From positions 1 through 36,546 of the forward strand of contig CAZGHI010000024.1 of the NCBI GenBank assembly GCA_964525565.1: a stretch of 36,546 nucleotides of DNA, written 5' to 3'. This stretch comes from OLB6 sp964525565 (GTDB taxonomy: Bacteria; Bacteroidota; Ignavibacteria; Kapaibacteriales; Kapaibacteriaceae). The notes beneath the pieces were generated by a model, which was given only the letters and a program-made list of their open reading frames with translations, did no database searches and had not been told where the DNA came from. This document shows, piece by piece, positions 1 to 8,164 of this stretch. Both the position numbers and the translations under genes were made by a program. Numbering within the stretch: the stretch's first letter is position 1; the number at the start of each line of letters is the position of its first letter.

Positions 1-123
1 GGCACTACCAGTGGCGCCATTGCATTAATCGGGCCTAAACGTATGCACTACTCACGTTTAATGGCTCTCGTGCAAACCGTAGGATCAGTCCTGAGCACGA
101 AACTGGACCACAACGTACCATAA
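1..123 (+). CDS. hrcA: Heat-inducible transcription repressor HrcA, C-terminal end (partial)
   Basis: The window opens in frame inside a gene, and 40 codons remain before TAA at 121-123. The peptide contains GAIALIGPKRMHYSRLMALV, which matches the end of HrcA, where an 'IGP.RM.Y..v..lv' segment is typical. HrcA represses class I heat-shock genes by binding CIRCE elements. The gene lies just ahead of grpE and dnaJ, the usual order of a class I heat-shock operon. The 60 bases between this stop and grpE contain no CIRCE inverted repeat and no terminator-like hairpin, so cotranscription with grpE is likely. The operator, if present, would lie upstream of the window. The rest of the gene cannot be seen. 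Confidence 0.85.
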   Translation, partial: GTTSGAIALIGPKRMHYSRLMALVQTVGSVLSTKLDHNVP

Positions 124-183
124 TACCCGACTCTGTTTCGTCTTACACGCTTTCGATACATCAACACTCCGATTTGTACTCGT

Positions 184-732
184 ATGTCTGAGACTGTCCA
201 ACCCAATAATGCAATGAACGAACCAGTACCAAGTTCAGAAGCAACCGACGTTCAAGAACTGATGAACCAGATTGAAGAATGGAAAGACCTGGCAATGCGC
301 AGAGCAGCAGAACTCGAGAACTTCCGCAAGCGCGCAGCTCAGGAAAAGGAAAACTTGGTACGGTATGCATCAGAACATCTCATCACCCGAATGTTGCCTG
401 TGGTTGACGACTTGCACAATGCTGTTGAGGCATCAAAAAATTCGGGCGACGTTGCAAGCCTCCGCGAGGGCATACAAATGATTTATAATCATGCGGTTAA
501 AATCATGTCGGAAGCAGGTGTTCACATCATCGAAAGTGCACCGGGAGAACCCTTCAACGTGGATGTTCACGAAGCACTGATGCACATGCCTTCCGATGTT
601 CCCGAGGGACACATTGTACAACAGGTGCAGCGCGGATATCAATTGCATGACAAAGTTCTCCGCCATGCAAAAGTGATAACGTCGGCAGGAACGTTGCCTG
701 AACACACGGAAATTGAGGATAGAACAGCATGA
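184..732 (+). CDS. grpE: Nucleotide exchange factor GrpE
   Basis: This 182-residue protein is the nucleotide exchange factor for DnaK: it releases ADP so the chaperone can cycle. The N-terminal 30 residues are polar and low in complexity. Residues about 28-60 form a charged coiled-coil helix containing RAAELENFRKRAAQEKE, the GrpE dimerisation helix. The conserved region with LPVVDDLHNAVEA follows, and then the C-terminal beta domain with 'VHEALMHMPSDVPEGHIV' (compare family 'hea......d...g.v..v...Gy..hdkvLR.a.V'). The length is normal for the family. Its TGA overlaps the dnaJ start by 4 bases (ATGA), so the two are probably translationally coupled. There is no Shine-Dalgarno sequence ahead of the ATG, as in most genes here. 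Confidence 0.95.
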   Translation: MSETVQPNNAMNEPVPSSEATDVQELMNQIEEWKDLAMRRAAELENFRKRAAQEKENLVRYASEHLITRMLPVVDDLHNAVEASKNSGDVASLREGIQMIYNHAVKIMSEAGVHIIESAPGEPFNVDVHEALMHMPSDVPEGHIVQQVQRGYQLHDKVLRHAKVITSAGTLPEHTEIEDRTA

Positions 733-1880
733 CACGACGCGATTACTACGAAATACTCGGCGTTCAAAACAATGCCACAGCAGACGAAATCAAGGTTTCA
801 TATCGGCGCATTGCAATGAAGTATCATCCGGATCGGAATCCGGATGATCCCGAAGCTGAAGAAAAGTTTAAAGAGGCTGCGGAAGCATACGACGTGCTCA
901 GCAATCCGGAAAAACGCGCTCGTTACGATAGATTCGGGCACGACGGACTGCGCGGATCAGGTAGCGCTGCGGGTGCGGGGTTCTCCGACCTCAACGACAT
1001 CTTTAGCGCCTTTGGCGACATTTTCGGTTCCGGCATGTTTGGAAGTGTCTTTGGAAACCAAAGACGCAATGGACGGAGAGAACGTGGCGAGGCCGGTTCC
1101 GACCTTCGGGTACGCTTAAAGCTTACTCTTGAAGAAGTTGCAACCGGTGTTGAAAAAACGATAAAGCTGCGTCACTACAAACAATGCCCCACATGCAATG
1201 GAAAAGGCAGCGAAGACCCCTCCGGCTGGTCCACATGTACGGTATGCGAAGGCTCAGGTGAAGTTCGGCAGGTTACCCGCTCGGTGTTTGGACAGTTCGT
1301 CAACATTGCCCCATGCGCTAACTGCTCCGGTTCTGGTGAAACTCTCCGTACACCCTGTACAACCTGTAAAGGTGAAGGGCGGGTTGAGGGCGATAGCAAC
1401 GTACGTGTCACAATCCCTGCTGGTGTTCACACTGGTAACTATCTCACTGTAACTGGAAAGGGTCATGCCGGCCGACGTGGTGGACCCGCCGGGGATGTAC
1501 GAGTGGAGATTCACGTTGAGGAACATACAGTTTTTACCCGTGAAGAAGACGACGTACACTGCAACGTTACCATCTCGTTTCCTCAGGCTGCGTTAGGAGC
1601 AGAGGTAGAGGTACCAACGCTTGATGGTTCTGCCATGATAACAATAGAAGCTGGCACCCAACCGGGAACATTGTTACGAATGAAGGGCAAAGGAATTCCA
1701 CACCTGCAGTCGCGTGGCCGTGGAGATCAGATTGTCCACCTACACGTTTTTGTGCCAACATCATTAACCACATCAGAAAAGTCCGCGCTGAACAACCTGG
1801 CCGCTAGCAAGAACTTCACTCCTCCTGAACTACGCAATTCACGATCGTTTTTCGACAGAGTGAAGGAAGCCTTTTCGTAG
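729..1880 (+). CDS. dnaJ: Molecular chaperone DnaJ
   Basis: This 383-residue type I J-protein delivers unfolded clients to DnaK and stimulates its ATPase. The J domain occupies residues 1-70 and carries the diagnostic HPD in YHPDRNPDDP. A Gly/Phe-rich linker follows (about 75-115). The zinc domain has all four CxxCxGxG modules: CPTCNGKG, CTVCEGSG, CANCSGSG and CTTCKGEG. The C-terminal substrate-binding domain ends near residue 350. No zinc ligand or HPD residue is missing. The ATG overlaps the grpE stop, and comEA begins 26 bases downstream, so the heat-shock genes seem to lead a longer transcript. dnaK is not in the window. Confidence 0.97.
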   Translation: MTRRDYYEILGVQNNATADEIKVSYRRIAMKYHPDRNPDDPEAEEKFKEAAEAYDVLSNPEKRARYDRFGHDGLRGSGSAAGAGFSDLNDIFSAFGDIFGSGMFGSVFGNQRRNGRRERGEAGSDLRVRLKLTLEEVATGVEKTIKLRHYKQCPTCNGKGSEDPSGWSTCTVCEGSGEVRQVTRSVFGQFVNIAPCANCSGSGETLRTPCTTCKGEGRVEGDSNVRVTIPAGVHTGNYLTVTGKGHAGRRGGPAGDVRVEIHVEEHTVFTREEDDVHCNVTISFPQAALGAEVEVPTLDGSAMITIEAGTQPGTLLRMKGKGIPHLQSRGRGDQIVHLHVFVPTSLTTSEKSALNNLAASKNFTPPELRNSRSFFDRVKEAFS

Positions 1881-1906
1881 CCCGTTGATAGGCGCTTAGG
1901 AATTAC

Positions 1907-2398
1907 ATGAAGCGCCTGATACATACCATCCAACAGCATACCGGCTTAACGAAATCCGAGGCTCTCGTGTGCTCATCAATCGTGGGCATTCTCCTGTTCG
2001 GATGGATTGTTCGGTCTGTGCTTGACAACGCCACGAACACTCACGAACAATCGGCACAACGTGTGATCGCACTGTTAGACTCACTTATGTCGGTGGTTTC
2101 ACCAGTCAACACTAACAAGGAAATACCACAGTACTCACAGCCATCTTCGCATAGCCAGGCTTATCGCAATTCGGTTTCTGAAAAACAGTCCGGTACTCTT
2201 CAACGAAGCAGAATTAATATCAATACTGCATCGGCACAACGACTAGAAGAGCTTCCAGGAATCGGACCGGCGATGGCACAGAGAATTGTTGCTGAGAGAT
2301 CAGTACGCAAGTTTTCATCCGTTGAGGATCTGGAGCGGGTTAAAGGTATTGGACCGAAAAAACTTGAGAAAATCCGACCGTACGTAACAGCACCGTAA
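1907..2398 (+). CDS. ComEA-like helix-hairpin-helix DNA-binding protein, membrane anchored
   Basis: This 163-residue protein has one membrane segment at about residues 21-38 (SSIVGILLFGWIVRSVL), a polar linker of about 60 residues, and a C-terminal tandem helix-hairpin-helix domain. The first hairpin is LPGIGPAMAQRIVAER (116-131) and the second is VKGIGPKKLEKIRPYV (145-160). The lead-in 'ININTASAQRLEELPGIG' is the ComEA signature. ComEA proteins bind double-stranded DNA outside the cytoplasmic membrane during natural transformation, and many Bacteroidota have short anchored relatives of uncertain role. No other competence gene is nearby, so uptake is a family expectation and not shown here. 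DNA repair is the main alternative. Confidence 0.85.
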   Translation: MKRLIHTIQQHTGLTKSEALVCSSIVGILLFGWIVRSVLDNATNTHEQSAQRVIALLDSLMSVVSPVNTNKEIPQYSQPSSHSQAYRNSVSEKQSGTLQRSRININTASAQRLEELPGIGPAMAQRIVAERSVRKFSSVEDLERVKGIGPKKLEKIRPYVTAP

Positions 2399-2406
2399 TT
2401 TCACAA

Positions 2407-3207
2407 ATGTTTCAATGTGAATATCGCCATCCGCTTCGTTTCATCACCTTCCGTTGGGTAGTAGAAGACGGCATCGTCCGAATTGTGGACTACACCGAGT
2501 CAGAACCCATTGATCCAATGCTTCCGTCCACATCTGACCTTGTTATTCTACCATCTGATCTCTTTATTGCTCATCAGTATCCTTGTTTAGAATCAGACCC
2601 CCGACGCACGTTGTTTGAGCTCAACAACTTTGTTCCCGAATACAATTCATCTACGGATGTAGTGAAACACATTACACCCAGTGGCCTCTGTGGCGGAACA
2701 CACTGGAGCACTTTGCTCGTTGGTAAGAATGCAAAACAAATTGGAACACACGTTATCGCCGACATCGAGGGAGCACTAACAGCCATGCCGGCTGATGAGC
2801 GAACATTGCTCTGTGGAAAGTCGGGATCCGTATGGTGGATTGCGGAAGTTCACGAGACGATTCATCAACTTCATGTCTTTCCGATCGATCACTCAGTTGC
2901 ATTGTTTAAAGACTTTTCAACGCAGATGGACATGATCCTGGATACGGCAAACATACAGGCAACCAAACTGGTGTTCTGGGGAGACTCTGTTACGCCACCA
3001 TTGTTAGTAGCCGCTACACGGTCGTATGCCGGAAGGTTTACTTCCATCGAGCGCTTTCAACCCTTCCACCAGGTCCGCTCATCCGTTTCGGAGACTGTGG
3101 GCCAACGTATTCTTTCTCGCGCACATATTCTTGGATGTTTTGTTGGTGCAGCACACAGCTTCTCGAATCTGAAAGATACATGCATAACCACGCTTCAGGT
3201 TAGCTGA
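2407..3207 (+). CDS. DUF3822-like conserved protein of unknown function
   Basis: This 266-residue soluble protein has no signal peptide or membrane segment. I assign it to the DUF3822 group on position and general look: in Bacteroidota a protein of this size sits directly ahead of rsmD and coaD. The visible features are a mixed alpha/beta pattern, a repeated theme resembling two halves (WWIAEVHETIHQLHVFPI near residue 145, LVFWGDSVTPPLLVAA near 188), and an N-terminal half that ends in a low-complexity turn. The rsmD start lies 2 bases after its stop, which implies cotranscription and perhaps coupling. I see no catalytic motif and propose no function. The family assignment needs a profile search; the coding call itself is secure. 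Confidence 0.7.
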   Translation: MFQCEYRHPLRFITFRWVVEDGIVRIVDYTESEPIDPMLPSTSDLVILPSDLFIAHQYPCLESDPRRTLFELNNFVPEYNSSTDVVKHITPSGLCGGTHWSTLLVGKNAKQIGTHVIADIEGALTAMPADERTLLCGKSGSVWWIAEVHETIHQLHVFPIDHSVALFKDFSTQMDMILDTANIQATKLVFWGDSVTPPLLVAATRSYAGRFTSIERFQPFHQVRSSVSETVGQRILSRAHILGCFVGAAHSFSNLKDTCITTLQVS

Positions 3208-3209
3208 TT

Positions 3210-3770
3210 ATGCGTATCACCGGAGGTACATGGCGAGGACGCACCTTCCTATCGCCCCCAGATGCATTAACACGTCCGTCCACCGACATGTGGCGAATGA
3301 GTATCTTCAGCGCATTAGAAGCAAGAAAGAGTCTGGAAGGGGCTGTAGTAGCCGATCTCTTTGCCGGTTCTGGTTCACTAGGATTAGAATCCCTTAGCAG
3401 AGGGGCAAGGCATGTGACGTTCGTTGAAAAACGATCGGCAACCGTGAACGTGTTGCAGAAGTCGCTAACATTGTTTAACGCTAACGATAGGAGTTTGGTT
3501 ATCCGTGGCGACGTACGAACAGTGCTGGAATCGCCTTCAACGGTACTTGGCGGTCAATCGCACTACGACGTAATTTTTGCAGACCCTCCGTACGATGCGA
3601 GACTTGCCAATTCGTTGCCACCGTTATGCGCACACATTAGTAAAGGCGGATCGCTACTCATTATAGAGCACGGCGTAACAGAAGTATTACTTGAACACGA
3701 TGGGTGGACCAACGTGTGGACAAAGGAAAAAGGGGTAACGCGAGTAGTTATTCTTGAACGAATTGAATAG
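3210..3770 (+). CDS. rsmD: 16S rRNA (guanine(966)-N(2))-methyltransferase RsmD
   Basis: This 186-residue SAM-dependent methyltransferase is expected to methylate N2 of G966 in 16S rRNA within the 30S subunit. The N-terminus MRITGGTWRGR matches the family start 'mRIi.G..rGr.l'. SAM motif I is VVADLFAGSGSLGLESLSRG (about residues 46-65). The catalytic motif IV is DVIFADPPYD near residue 125, the DPPY form used by N6-adenine and N2-guanine enzymes. The length is normal. It starts 2 bases after the DUF3822-like gene and ends 8 bases before coaD. The rsmD-coaD pairing is common in bacteria and supports both calls. Confidence 0.93.
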   Translation: MRITGGTWRGRTFLSPPDALTRPSTDMWRMSIFSALEARKSLEGAVVADLFAGSGSLGLESLSRGARHVTFVEKRSATVNVLQKSLTLFNANDRSLVIRGDVRTVLESPSTVLGGQSHYDVIFADPPYDARLANSLPPLCAHISKGGSLLIIEHGVTEVLLEHDGWTNVWTKEKGVTRVVILERIE

Positions 3771-3778
3771 GTGTTCTC

Positions 3779-4264
3779 ATGCAAAAACATGCAATGTATC
3801 CAGGCTCTTTTGATCCGATAACGAACGGTCACGTTGATGTTATTGAGCGCGCTGCACAGATGTTCGACACAGTAACCGTTGTGATTGCTCGCAATAGCAA
3901 GAAAACGCCACTTTTTGCGGAGGAAGAGCGAATAGCAATGGCAACCACGGCACTGGTGCACTTACCGAATGTAACAGTTACCGCACACGACGGTCTCGTA
4001 GTTGATTTTGCCCGCAAACACTCCGTTGACGTTATTGTTCGCGGTCTTCGTGCAGTTACGGATTTTGAGTATGAGTTTCAGATTGCGCTAATGAACAGGA
4101 AACTTGCACCGGAAGTGTCGACGATTTTTTTACTGCCCCATGAACGGTACACCTATCTTAACTCCTCTATCATCCGCGAGCTTGGACGTTACAACCAGGA
4201 TATTGCAGACTTTGTACCACCGGTAGTTGCCGAAATGATGCGTACAAAATTCCAACAACAATAG
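3779..4264 (+). CDS. coaD: Phosphopantetheine adenylyltransferase (PPAT)
   Basis: This 161-residue enzyme catalyses the fourth step of coenzyme A synthesis: ATP + 4'-phosphopantetheine to dephospho-CoA + pyrophosphate. The nucleotidyltransferase T/HxGH motif appears as YPGSFDPITNGHVDVIERA near the N-terminus. The second motif is 'YLNSSIIREL' (family ISSTxVRE) near residue 127. Between them, VDVIVRGLRAVTDFEYEFQ is a strong PPAT signature. The length is typical (about 160). It follows rsmD by 8 bases, and rimO begins 25 bases later on the same strand. Nothing about it looks unusual. Confidence 0.96.
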   Translation: MQKHAMYPGSFDPITNGHVDVIERAAQMFDTVTVVIARNSKKTPLFAEEERIAMATTALVHLPNVTVTAHDGLVVDFARKHSVDVIVRGLRAVTDFEYEFQIALMNRKLAPEVSTIFLLPHERYTYLNSSIIRELGRYNQDIADFVPPVVAEMMRTKFQQQ

Positions 4265-4289
4265 CCGACAACCACCAAATTGTTATCGA

Positions 4290-5567
4290 ATGAATATTTA
4301 CATTACAACTCTTGGTTGCAGTAAGAATACGGTTGACAGTGAAACGTTAGCCGGAACATTAACCGCAAACAATCTCACCATTGTAGAAACACCCGAAGCG
4401 GCAGACACCATTATCATCAATACCTGTGGATTTATTGACGTTGCCAAGCAGGAAAGTGTTGAAACGATTCTCTCTGCCGCCGAGTTGAAGCGACAGGGAA
4501 AGTTGCAAACACTTGTTGTAGCTGGCTGCTTATCGGAGCGGTATGGCAATGAGCTTAAACAGGAAATCCCGGAGGTTGACCATTTCTTCGGTACGGAAGC
4601 GTTCGAAAGCATTGTGAAAGCTCTGTCACCCAATCTCAAGTATGCGTTACTCGGCGAACGAAGGGTAAGCACTGCCTCCTCGTATGCCTATCTCAAAATT
4701 TCGGAAGGCTGTGACCGCCCATGCAGTTTCTGTGCAATTCCATTAATGCGTGGCAAGCATCGTAGTGTTCCGCCCGACGTTCTTATTCAACAGGCACAGT
4801 CACTTGTTGCCCAAGGTGCAAAGGAGCTTGTTCTCATTGCTCAGGATCTCACGTATTACGGCCTGGATCTATATGGCAAGCGAACATTAGCTGATCTGTT
4901 GCGAAGACTTCACAATGAAAGCGGGGCCTCGTGGATCCGATGCATGTATGCTTTCCCGGCCGGATTTCCTTTAGACATCCTCGATGCAATCGCCGAGTGC
5001 TCAACCATTTGTGCATATTTAGACATGCCACTGCAACATGCGAGCAATCGGGTATTACAGAGCATGCGCAGAGGTATCACGCGTGAACGAACAGAGAGGT
5101 TGTTGCATACAATTCGTGATCGGGTGCCTGATATCACACTTCGAAGCACCTTTATCCTGGGATATCCTAACGAAACAGAATCAGATGTGGACGAGCTCAT
5201 TGACTTCCTTGAGCAGCAAAAGTTGGATCGTGTAGGGTGTTTTGCCTACTCTCAGGAAGACGATACCTATGCGGCAATACTTGGAGATCCTATCCCCTCG
5301 CATGTAAAAGAGGCTCGGATACAGCAAGTAATGGAACTGCAACGCTCCATATCAATGGACAAGAATCACTCCAAGATTGGAACTGTACAACAGGTGCTGA
5401 TAGATGAAGCCATCGAAGGAGAATGGATGGGAAGAACAACCGCTGATGCTCCTGAAGTAGATAACGAGGTGTACGTGCGCTCAGACGTTCCCCTTTCACC
5501 CGGAAGTATTGTGAACGTTGAGATTGAAGACGCCGAGGAGTTTTCCCTGTTTGGTACTGTTATTTAA
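4290..5567 (+). CDS. rimO: Ribosomal protein S12 methylthiotransferase RimO
   Basis: This 425-residue radical-SAM enzyme is expected to add a methylthio group to an aspartate of ribosomal protein S12. The N-terminal UPF0004 domain has cysteines at about 10, 46 and 80 for the auxiliary Fe-S cluster (TTLGCSKN, NTCGFID, VAGCLSERY). The radical-SAM cluster is C141, C145 and C148 in CDRPCSFCAIPLMRGKHRS. The C-terminal 65 residues fit a TRAM domain. The N-terminus 'TLGCSKNTVDSE' favours RimO over the tRNA enzyme MiaB. It is the last gene of the + strand run. Its stop overlaps the stop of the convergent redoxin gene by 4 bases, so no terminator hairpin fits between them. Confidence 0.95.
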   Translation: MNIYITTLGCSKNTVDSETLAGTLTANNLTIVETPEAADTIIINTCGFIDVAKQESVETILSAAELKRQGKLQTLVVAGCLSERYGNELKQEIPEVDHFFGTEAFESIVKALSPNLKYALLGERRVSTASSYAYLKISEGCDRPCSFCAIPLMRGKHRSVPPDVLIQQAQSLVAQGAKELVLIAQDLTYYGLDLYGKRTLADLLRRLHNESGASWIRCMYAFPAGFPLDILDAIAECSTICAYLDMPLQHASNRVLQSMRRGITRERTERLLHTIRDRVPDITLRSTFILGYPNETESDVDELIDFLEQQKLDRVGCFAYSQEDDTYAAILGDPIPSHVKEARIQQVMELQRSISMDKNHSKIGTVQQVLIDEAIEGEWMGRTTADAPEVDNEVYVRSDVPLSPGSIVNVEIEDAEEFSLFGTVI

Positions 5568-6085
5568 TACTCTAACAGGCATCCAACGGGTATCGTTGTA
5601 TCAAAAGGGATATCCGTGCCCCGGAGTAGAAGATCTAACCGGTCGGCAACATCATGTATGGTAGGTTCCGGGCGCCGTTTACCCAGTGCAACGTACAAAT
5701 CGTTAATCCTTCCTCGGTACACAACGGCGTTGTTCTCATCAACGATAACGCCCTGTGGAACAACCCACACCCCAAATGACTGAGTTATGGATTGTGTTGT
5801 ATCTACGGTAACCGGGAACGGAATCTTGTACACTGTGACGAAGCTATCTACCGCTGTTTGCGTAAAGTGATTTCCCGGTACATATCCAACAATGTGAACA
5901 CCTTGTTGTGAATAGGTTCTATGCAACGTTTTAAGGTATGGTACCATTGAACGGCACACAGGACAATCGGGTAATACAAAAACAATTAGCTTTAATGTTC
6001 CCGGTTGCCGTGGGACTTCATTACGCAATTCTTGCGCACACATGAGAACCGTAACAATTCCGACCAGTATCCGCATGCAAGTCAT
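5564..6085 (-). CDS. Secreted thioredoxin-fold redoxin with CPVC motif
   Basis: From the ATG at 6085 the product is 173 residues. It has a hydrophobic export signal at about 4-17 (MRILVGIVTVLMCAQ) and then a thioredoxin fold with VFVLPDCPVCRSMVPYL, the active CxxC being C41-C44. The C-terminal part, with VYRGRINDLYVALGKRR and a late GC (PVGCLLEY), resembles periplasmic AhpC/TSA-type redoxins found in Bacteroidota and Planctomycetes. I chose 6085 because this ATG overlaps the upstream TGA as ATGA and opens a signal peptide; the reading frame itself extends 44 codons further upstream. It probably acts as a thiol oxidoreductase outside the cytoplasm; the partner is unknown. It is the last gene of the infC-led run. 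Confidence 0.75.
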   Translation of the reverse strand: MTCMRILVGIVTVLMCAQELRNEVPRQPGTLKLIVFVLPDCPVCRSMVPYLKTLHRTYSQQGVHIVGYVPGNHFTQTAVDSFVTVYKIPFPVTVDTTQSITQSFGVWVVPQGVIVDENNAVVYRGRINDLYVALGKRRPEPTIHDVADRLDLLLRGTDIPFDTTIPVGCLLEY

Positions 6086-6447
6086 CGGTACCACAGTTTC
6101 CACAAGATTACGCACAGTACTACGCTGGAAAGCATCATCACTGACAAGAGTACTGCAAGTGGTAGATGCTCGGCCGAGCCTTGTGCTACGGCCATCCATT
6201 GCAGAGCCGATCTCCACACAAACGTGACGGTAAAAATTCCCGTTGCTCCAAGTGCAGCCGGAAGTGTAAACGTCCGACCTTGTCGGTGGAGAATACCAAG
6301 AACAACCATGACTAAGCCCCCTACAGCTCCATTCACCAAAGCAGAGGTACTTTCCTGATGTGTAAGCAGGAACCCAACACTTCCGCAGAAGAACAAGAAC
6401 AGGCCATAAATGCTAATGTAGAGGGCTACGGAACGGTTTGAAATCAT
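6082..6447 (-). CDS. Small integral membrane protein, TMEM14 (UPF0136)-like
   Basis: This 121-residue protein has three or four hydrophobic helices (about 8-28, 36-53, 61-78, 93-118). The segment SALVNGAVGGLVMVVLGIL resembles the first Gly-rich repeat of TMEM14 proteins, which typically read 'gS..SL.aG...G..l..ga'. TMEM14 proteins occur in eukaryotic organelles, cyanobacteria and scattered bacteria; the bacterial role is undefined. It overlaps the LolD-like gene by 4 bases upstream (ATGA) and the redoxin by 4 bases downstream, so three membrane or envelope proteins appear to be coupled. The family call rests on pattern similarity only. An unrelated small DUF membrane protein is possible. Confidence 0.6.
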   Translation of the reverse strand: MISNRSVALYISIYGLFLFFCGSVGFLLTHQESTSALVNGAVGGLVMVVLGILHRQGRTFTLPAALGATGIFTVTFVWRSALQWMAVAQGSAEHLPLAVLLSVMMLSSVVLCVILWKLWYR

Positions 6448-7139
6448 TTCTCATCCGTAATGCAGATGCCATCTTGCATCCGCACAATTCGTGAGGCGAA
6501 GTCTGCAAGTTCAGCACTATGCGTAGCAACAACACAGGCCATACCGTTCTCAGCCTGCAGCTCTGCAAATAAGTTTACAACATCACGAGCATTTGCCGTA
6601 TCGAGGTTTCCCGTAGGTTCATCTGCAAAAACGATAAGGGGCGATGGTACAAGTGCTCGTGCAATGGCAACACGCTGCTGCTCTCCACCGGAGAGTTCTG
6701 AGGGAAGATTATGATATCGGCGATGCAGACCCACGCGATCGAGCATCCGTACGGCTCTTTCGCGCGCTGCAGATTTTGTTTCGCCGGCAATCAGTAATGG
6801 CATCATAACATTTTCCACTGCTGAGAACTCCGGAAGCAGGTGGTGGAACTGAAACACAACACCGAAATATTTATTCCGAAGTTGTGCCAGACGGTTTTGA
6901 GAAAGAGATGCATAGGTGAACACTTTGCCATCATGCGAAAGTGATACCGCGCCGGAATCCGGAACATCGAGAGACGCTAGGATATGGAGGAGGGTGCTTT
7001 TGCCGGCACCGCTTGGCCCCATGATGGCCACAAATTCACCGCGATTACATGCGAAATCTGCGCCGCGAAGCACAACGGATGCAACGAGATCGGAGGATGC
7101 GTACGTTTTGGTAAGATTCGATGCAACAAGCAGCGGCAT
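6444..7139 (-). CDS. lolD: ABC transporter ATP-binding protein, LolD/MacB type
   Basis: This 231-residue ATPase is complete: Walker A GPSGAGKSTLLHIL (about 41-54), Q-loop in VFQFHHLLPEF, signature LSGGEQQRVAIARAL, Walker B LIVFADEPTGNLD, and the H-loop in VVATHS. The 'FQFHHLLPEFSAVENVMMPL' stretch is typical of LolD, which powers release of lipoproteins from the inner membrane by LolCE. No LolC, LolE or MacB-like permease lies in the window, so the partner must be encoded elsewhere. It starts 2 bases after the pheS stop and overlaps the TMEM14-like gene. LolD is my preferred name; other members of this ABC subfamily (FtsE, MacB, YknY-like) share most of these motifs. Confidence 0.85.
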   Translation of the reverse strand: MPLLVASNLTKTYASSDLVASVVLRGADFACNRGEFVAIMGPSGAGKSTLLHILASLDVPDSGAVSLSHDGKVFTYASLSQNRLAQLRNKYFGVVFQFHHLLPEFSAVENVMMPLLIAGETKSAARERAVRMLDRVGLHRRYHNLPSELSGGEQQRVAIARALVPSPLIVFADEPTGNLDTANARDVVNLFAELQAENGMACVVATHSAELADFASRIVRMQDGICITDEK

Positions 7140-7141
7140 GT

Positions 7142-8155
7142 TTAGAACTGTCTGAGTACCCGGAGGTCGTTCTGATACAAAAGTCGAATATCGTCAATTC
7201 CAGTCAGCATCATCACTACCCTTTCAACGCCAAAACCAAAGGCGAAGCCACTGTATTCATCCGGATCAATATTGCAATTGCGGAGCACGTTTGGGTGCAC
7301 CATTCCGCATCCTGCTATTTCGAGCCAACCAGAATGTTTACAAACTCTGCATCCGGAGCCCGAACAGAGGAAGCAGCTCATATCGACTTCAGCACTTGGT
7401 TCTGTGAACGGGAAGTAACTGGTGCGAAATCGGAACCGTGCATCGTGACGGTAAAACCTGCGCGCAAAGGCGGTAATTGTTCCTTTTAAGTCAGCCATGC
7501 TCACACCTTTATCAATGTACAGACCTTCGATTTGGTGAAATTCAGCAAGCGACCGTGCGCTTACTGCTTCGTTTCTGTACACCCTACCGGGCATGATACA
7601 ACGAATTGGAGGTTTGGTAGATTCCATCACCCGCACTTGCACGCTCGACGTATGCGTACGGAGCACGATGTCGTTGCGATCAGACTCAACAAAGAACGTA
7701 TCCTGCATGTCCCGTGCAGGGTGGTCATCTGCAAAATTCAAAGCAGAAAAGTTGTGGGCATCATCTTCCACGTCAGGTCCAACGGCAAGGTCAAAACCCA
7801 TAGAAGTGAATATTTCAACGATCCGTTGAATGGTCGTGGTAATGGGGTGTTCATTACCAACGGGAGTACCCCTACCTGGTAACGTTACGTCGAAGGCAGT
7901 TTCGTTTTTTTGAGATGCGTACGCATGTTTGCGCTGTTCGTATTCAGATTCAACCCATACTTTCAACGCATTTAAAGCCTTGCCGACGACAGGTTTTTCT
8001 GCCGCCGGCACAGTCCGTAACGCTTCAGTAAGGGAATGCAACGAGCCTTTTCGAACCAGGTGTCGGAGTCTAAATTGCTCCAACGCATCGGACTCCATTA
8101 CCAATGGTAGTTCTGCTTCGATTTGCTGTCGCAGTTGCTCGATTCTATCAAGCAT
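7142..8155 (-). CDS. pheS: Phenylalanine--tRNA ligase alpha subunit
   Basis: This 337-residue class II aminoacyl-tRNA synthetase subunit charges tRNA-Phe with phenylalanine as part of an alpha2-beta2 enzyme. An N-terminal coiled coil (about 1-90) is followed by the catalytic domain: HPITTTIQRIVEIFTSMGF, motif 2 region PGRVYRNEAVSARSLAEFHQ, the FPFTEPSAEVDMSC segment, and motif 3 GFGVERVVMMLTGIDDIR. The cysteine-rich loop CFLCSGSGCRVCKHSGW is normal in this family. It lies 9 bases after rplT in the classic infC-rpmI-rplT-pheS order. The expected next gene, pheT, is absent; an ABC ATPase gene sits there instead. Confidence 0.97.
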   Translation of the reverse strand: MLDRIEQLRQQIEAELPLVMESDALEQFRLRHLVRKGSLHSLTEALRTVPAAEKPVVGKALNALKVWVESEYEQRKHAYASQKNETAFDVTLPGRGTPVGNEHPITTTIQRIVEIFTSMGFDLAVGPDVEDDAHNFSALNFADDHPARDMQDTFFVESDRNDIVLRTHTSSVQVRVMESTKPPIRCIMPGRVYRNEAVSARSLAEFHQIEGLYIDKGVSMADLKGTITAFARRFYRHDARFRFRTSYFPFTEPSAEVDMSCFLCSGSGCRVCKHSGWLEIAGCGMVHPNVLRNCNIDPDEYSGFAFGFGVERVVMMLTGIDDIRLLYQNDLRVLRQF

Positions 8156-8164
8156 GATGTTGTA

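Noticed and set aside
124..183. Search for a CIRCE operator ahead of grpE.
   Set aside because: No TTAGCACTC / GAGTGCTAA inverted repeat is present; the operator is probably ahead of hrcA outside the window.
7121..7489. 122-codon open frame on the + strand.
   Set aside because: It lies antisense to pheS, which is fully supported by family motifs; no independent coding evidence.
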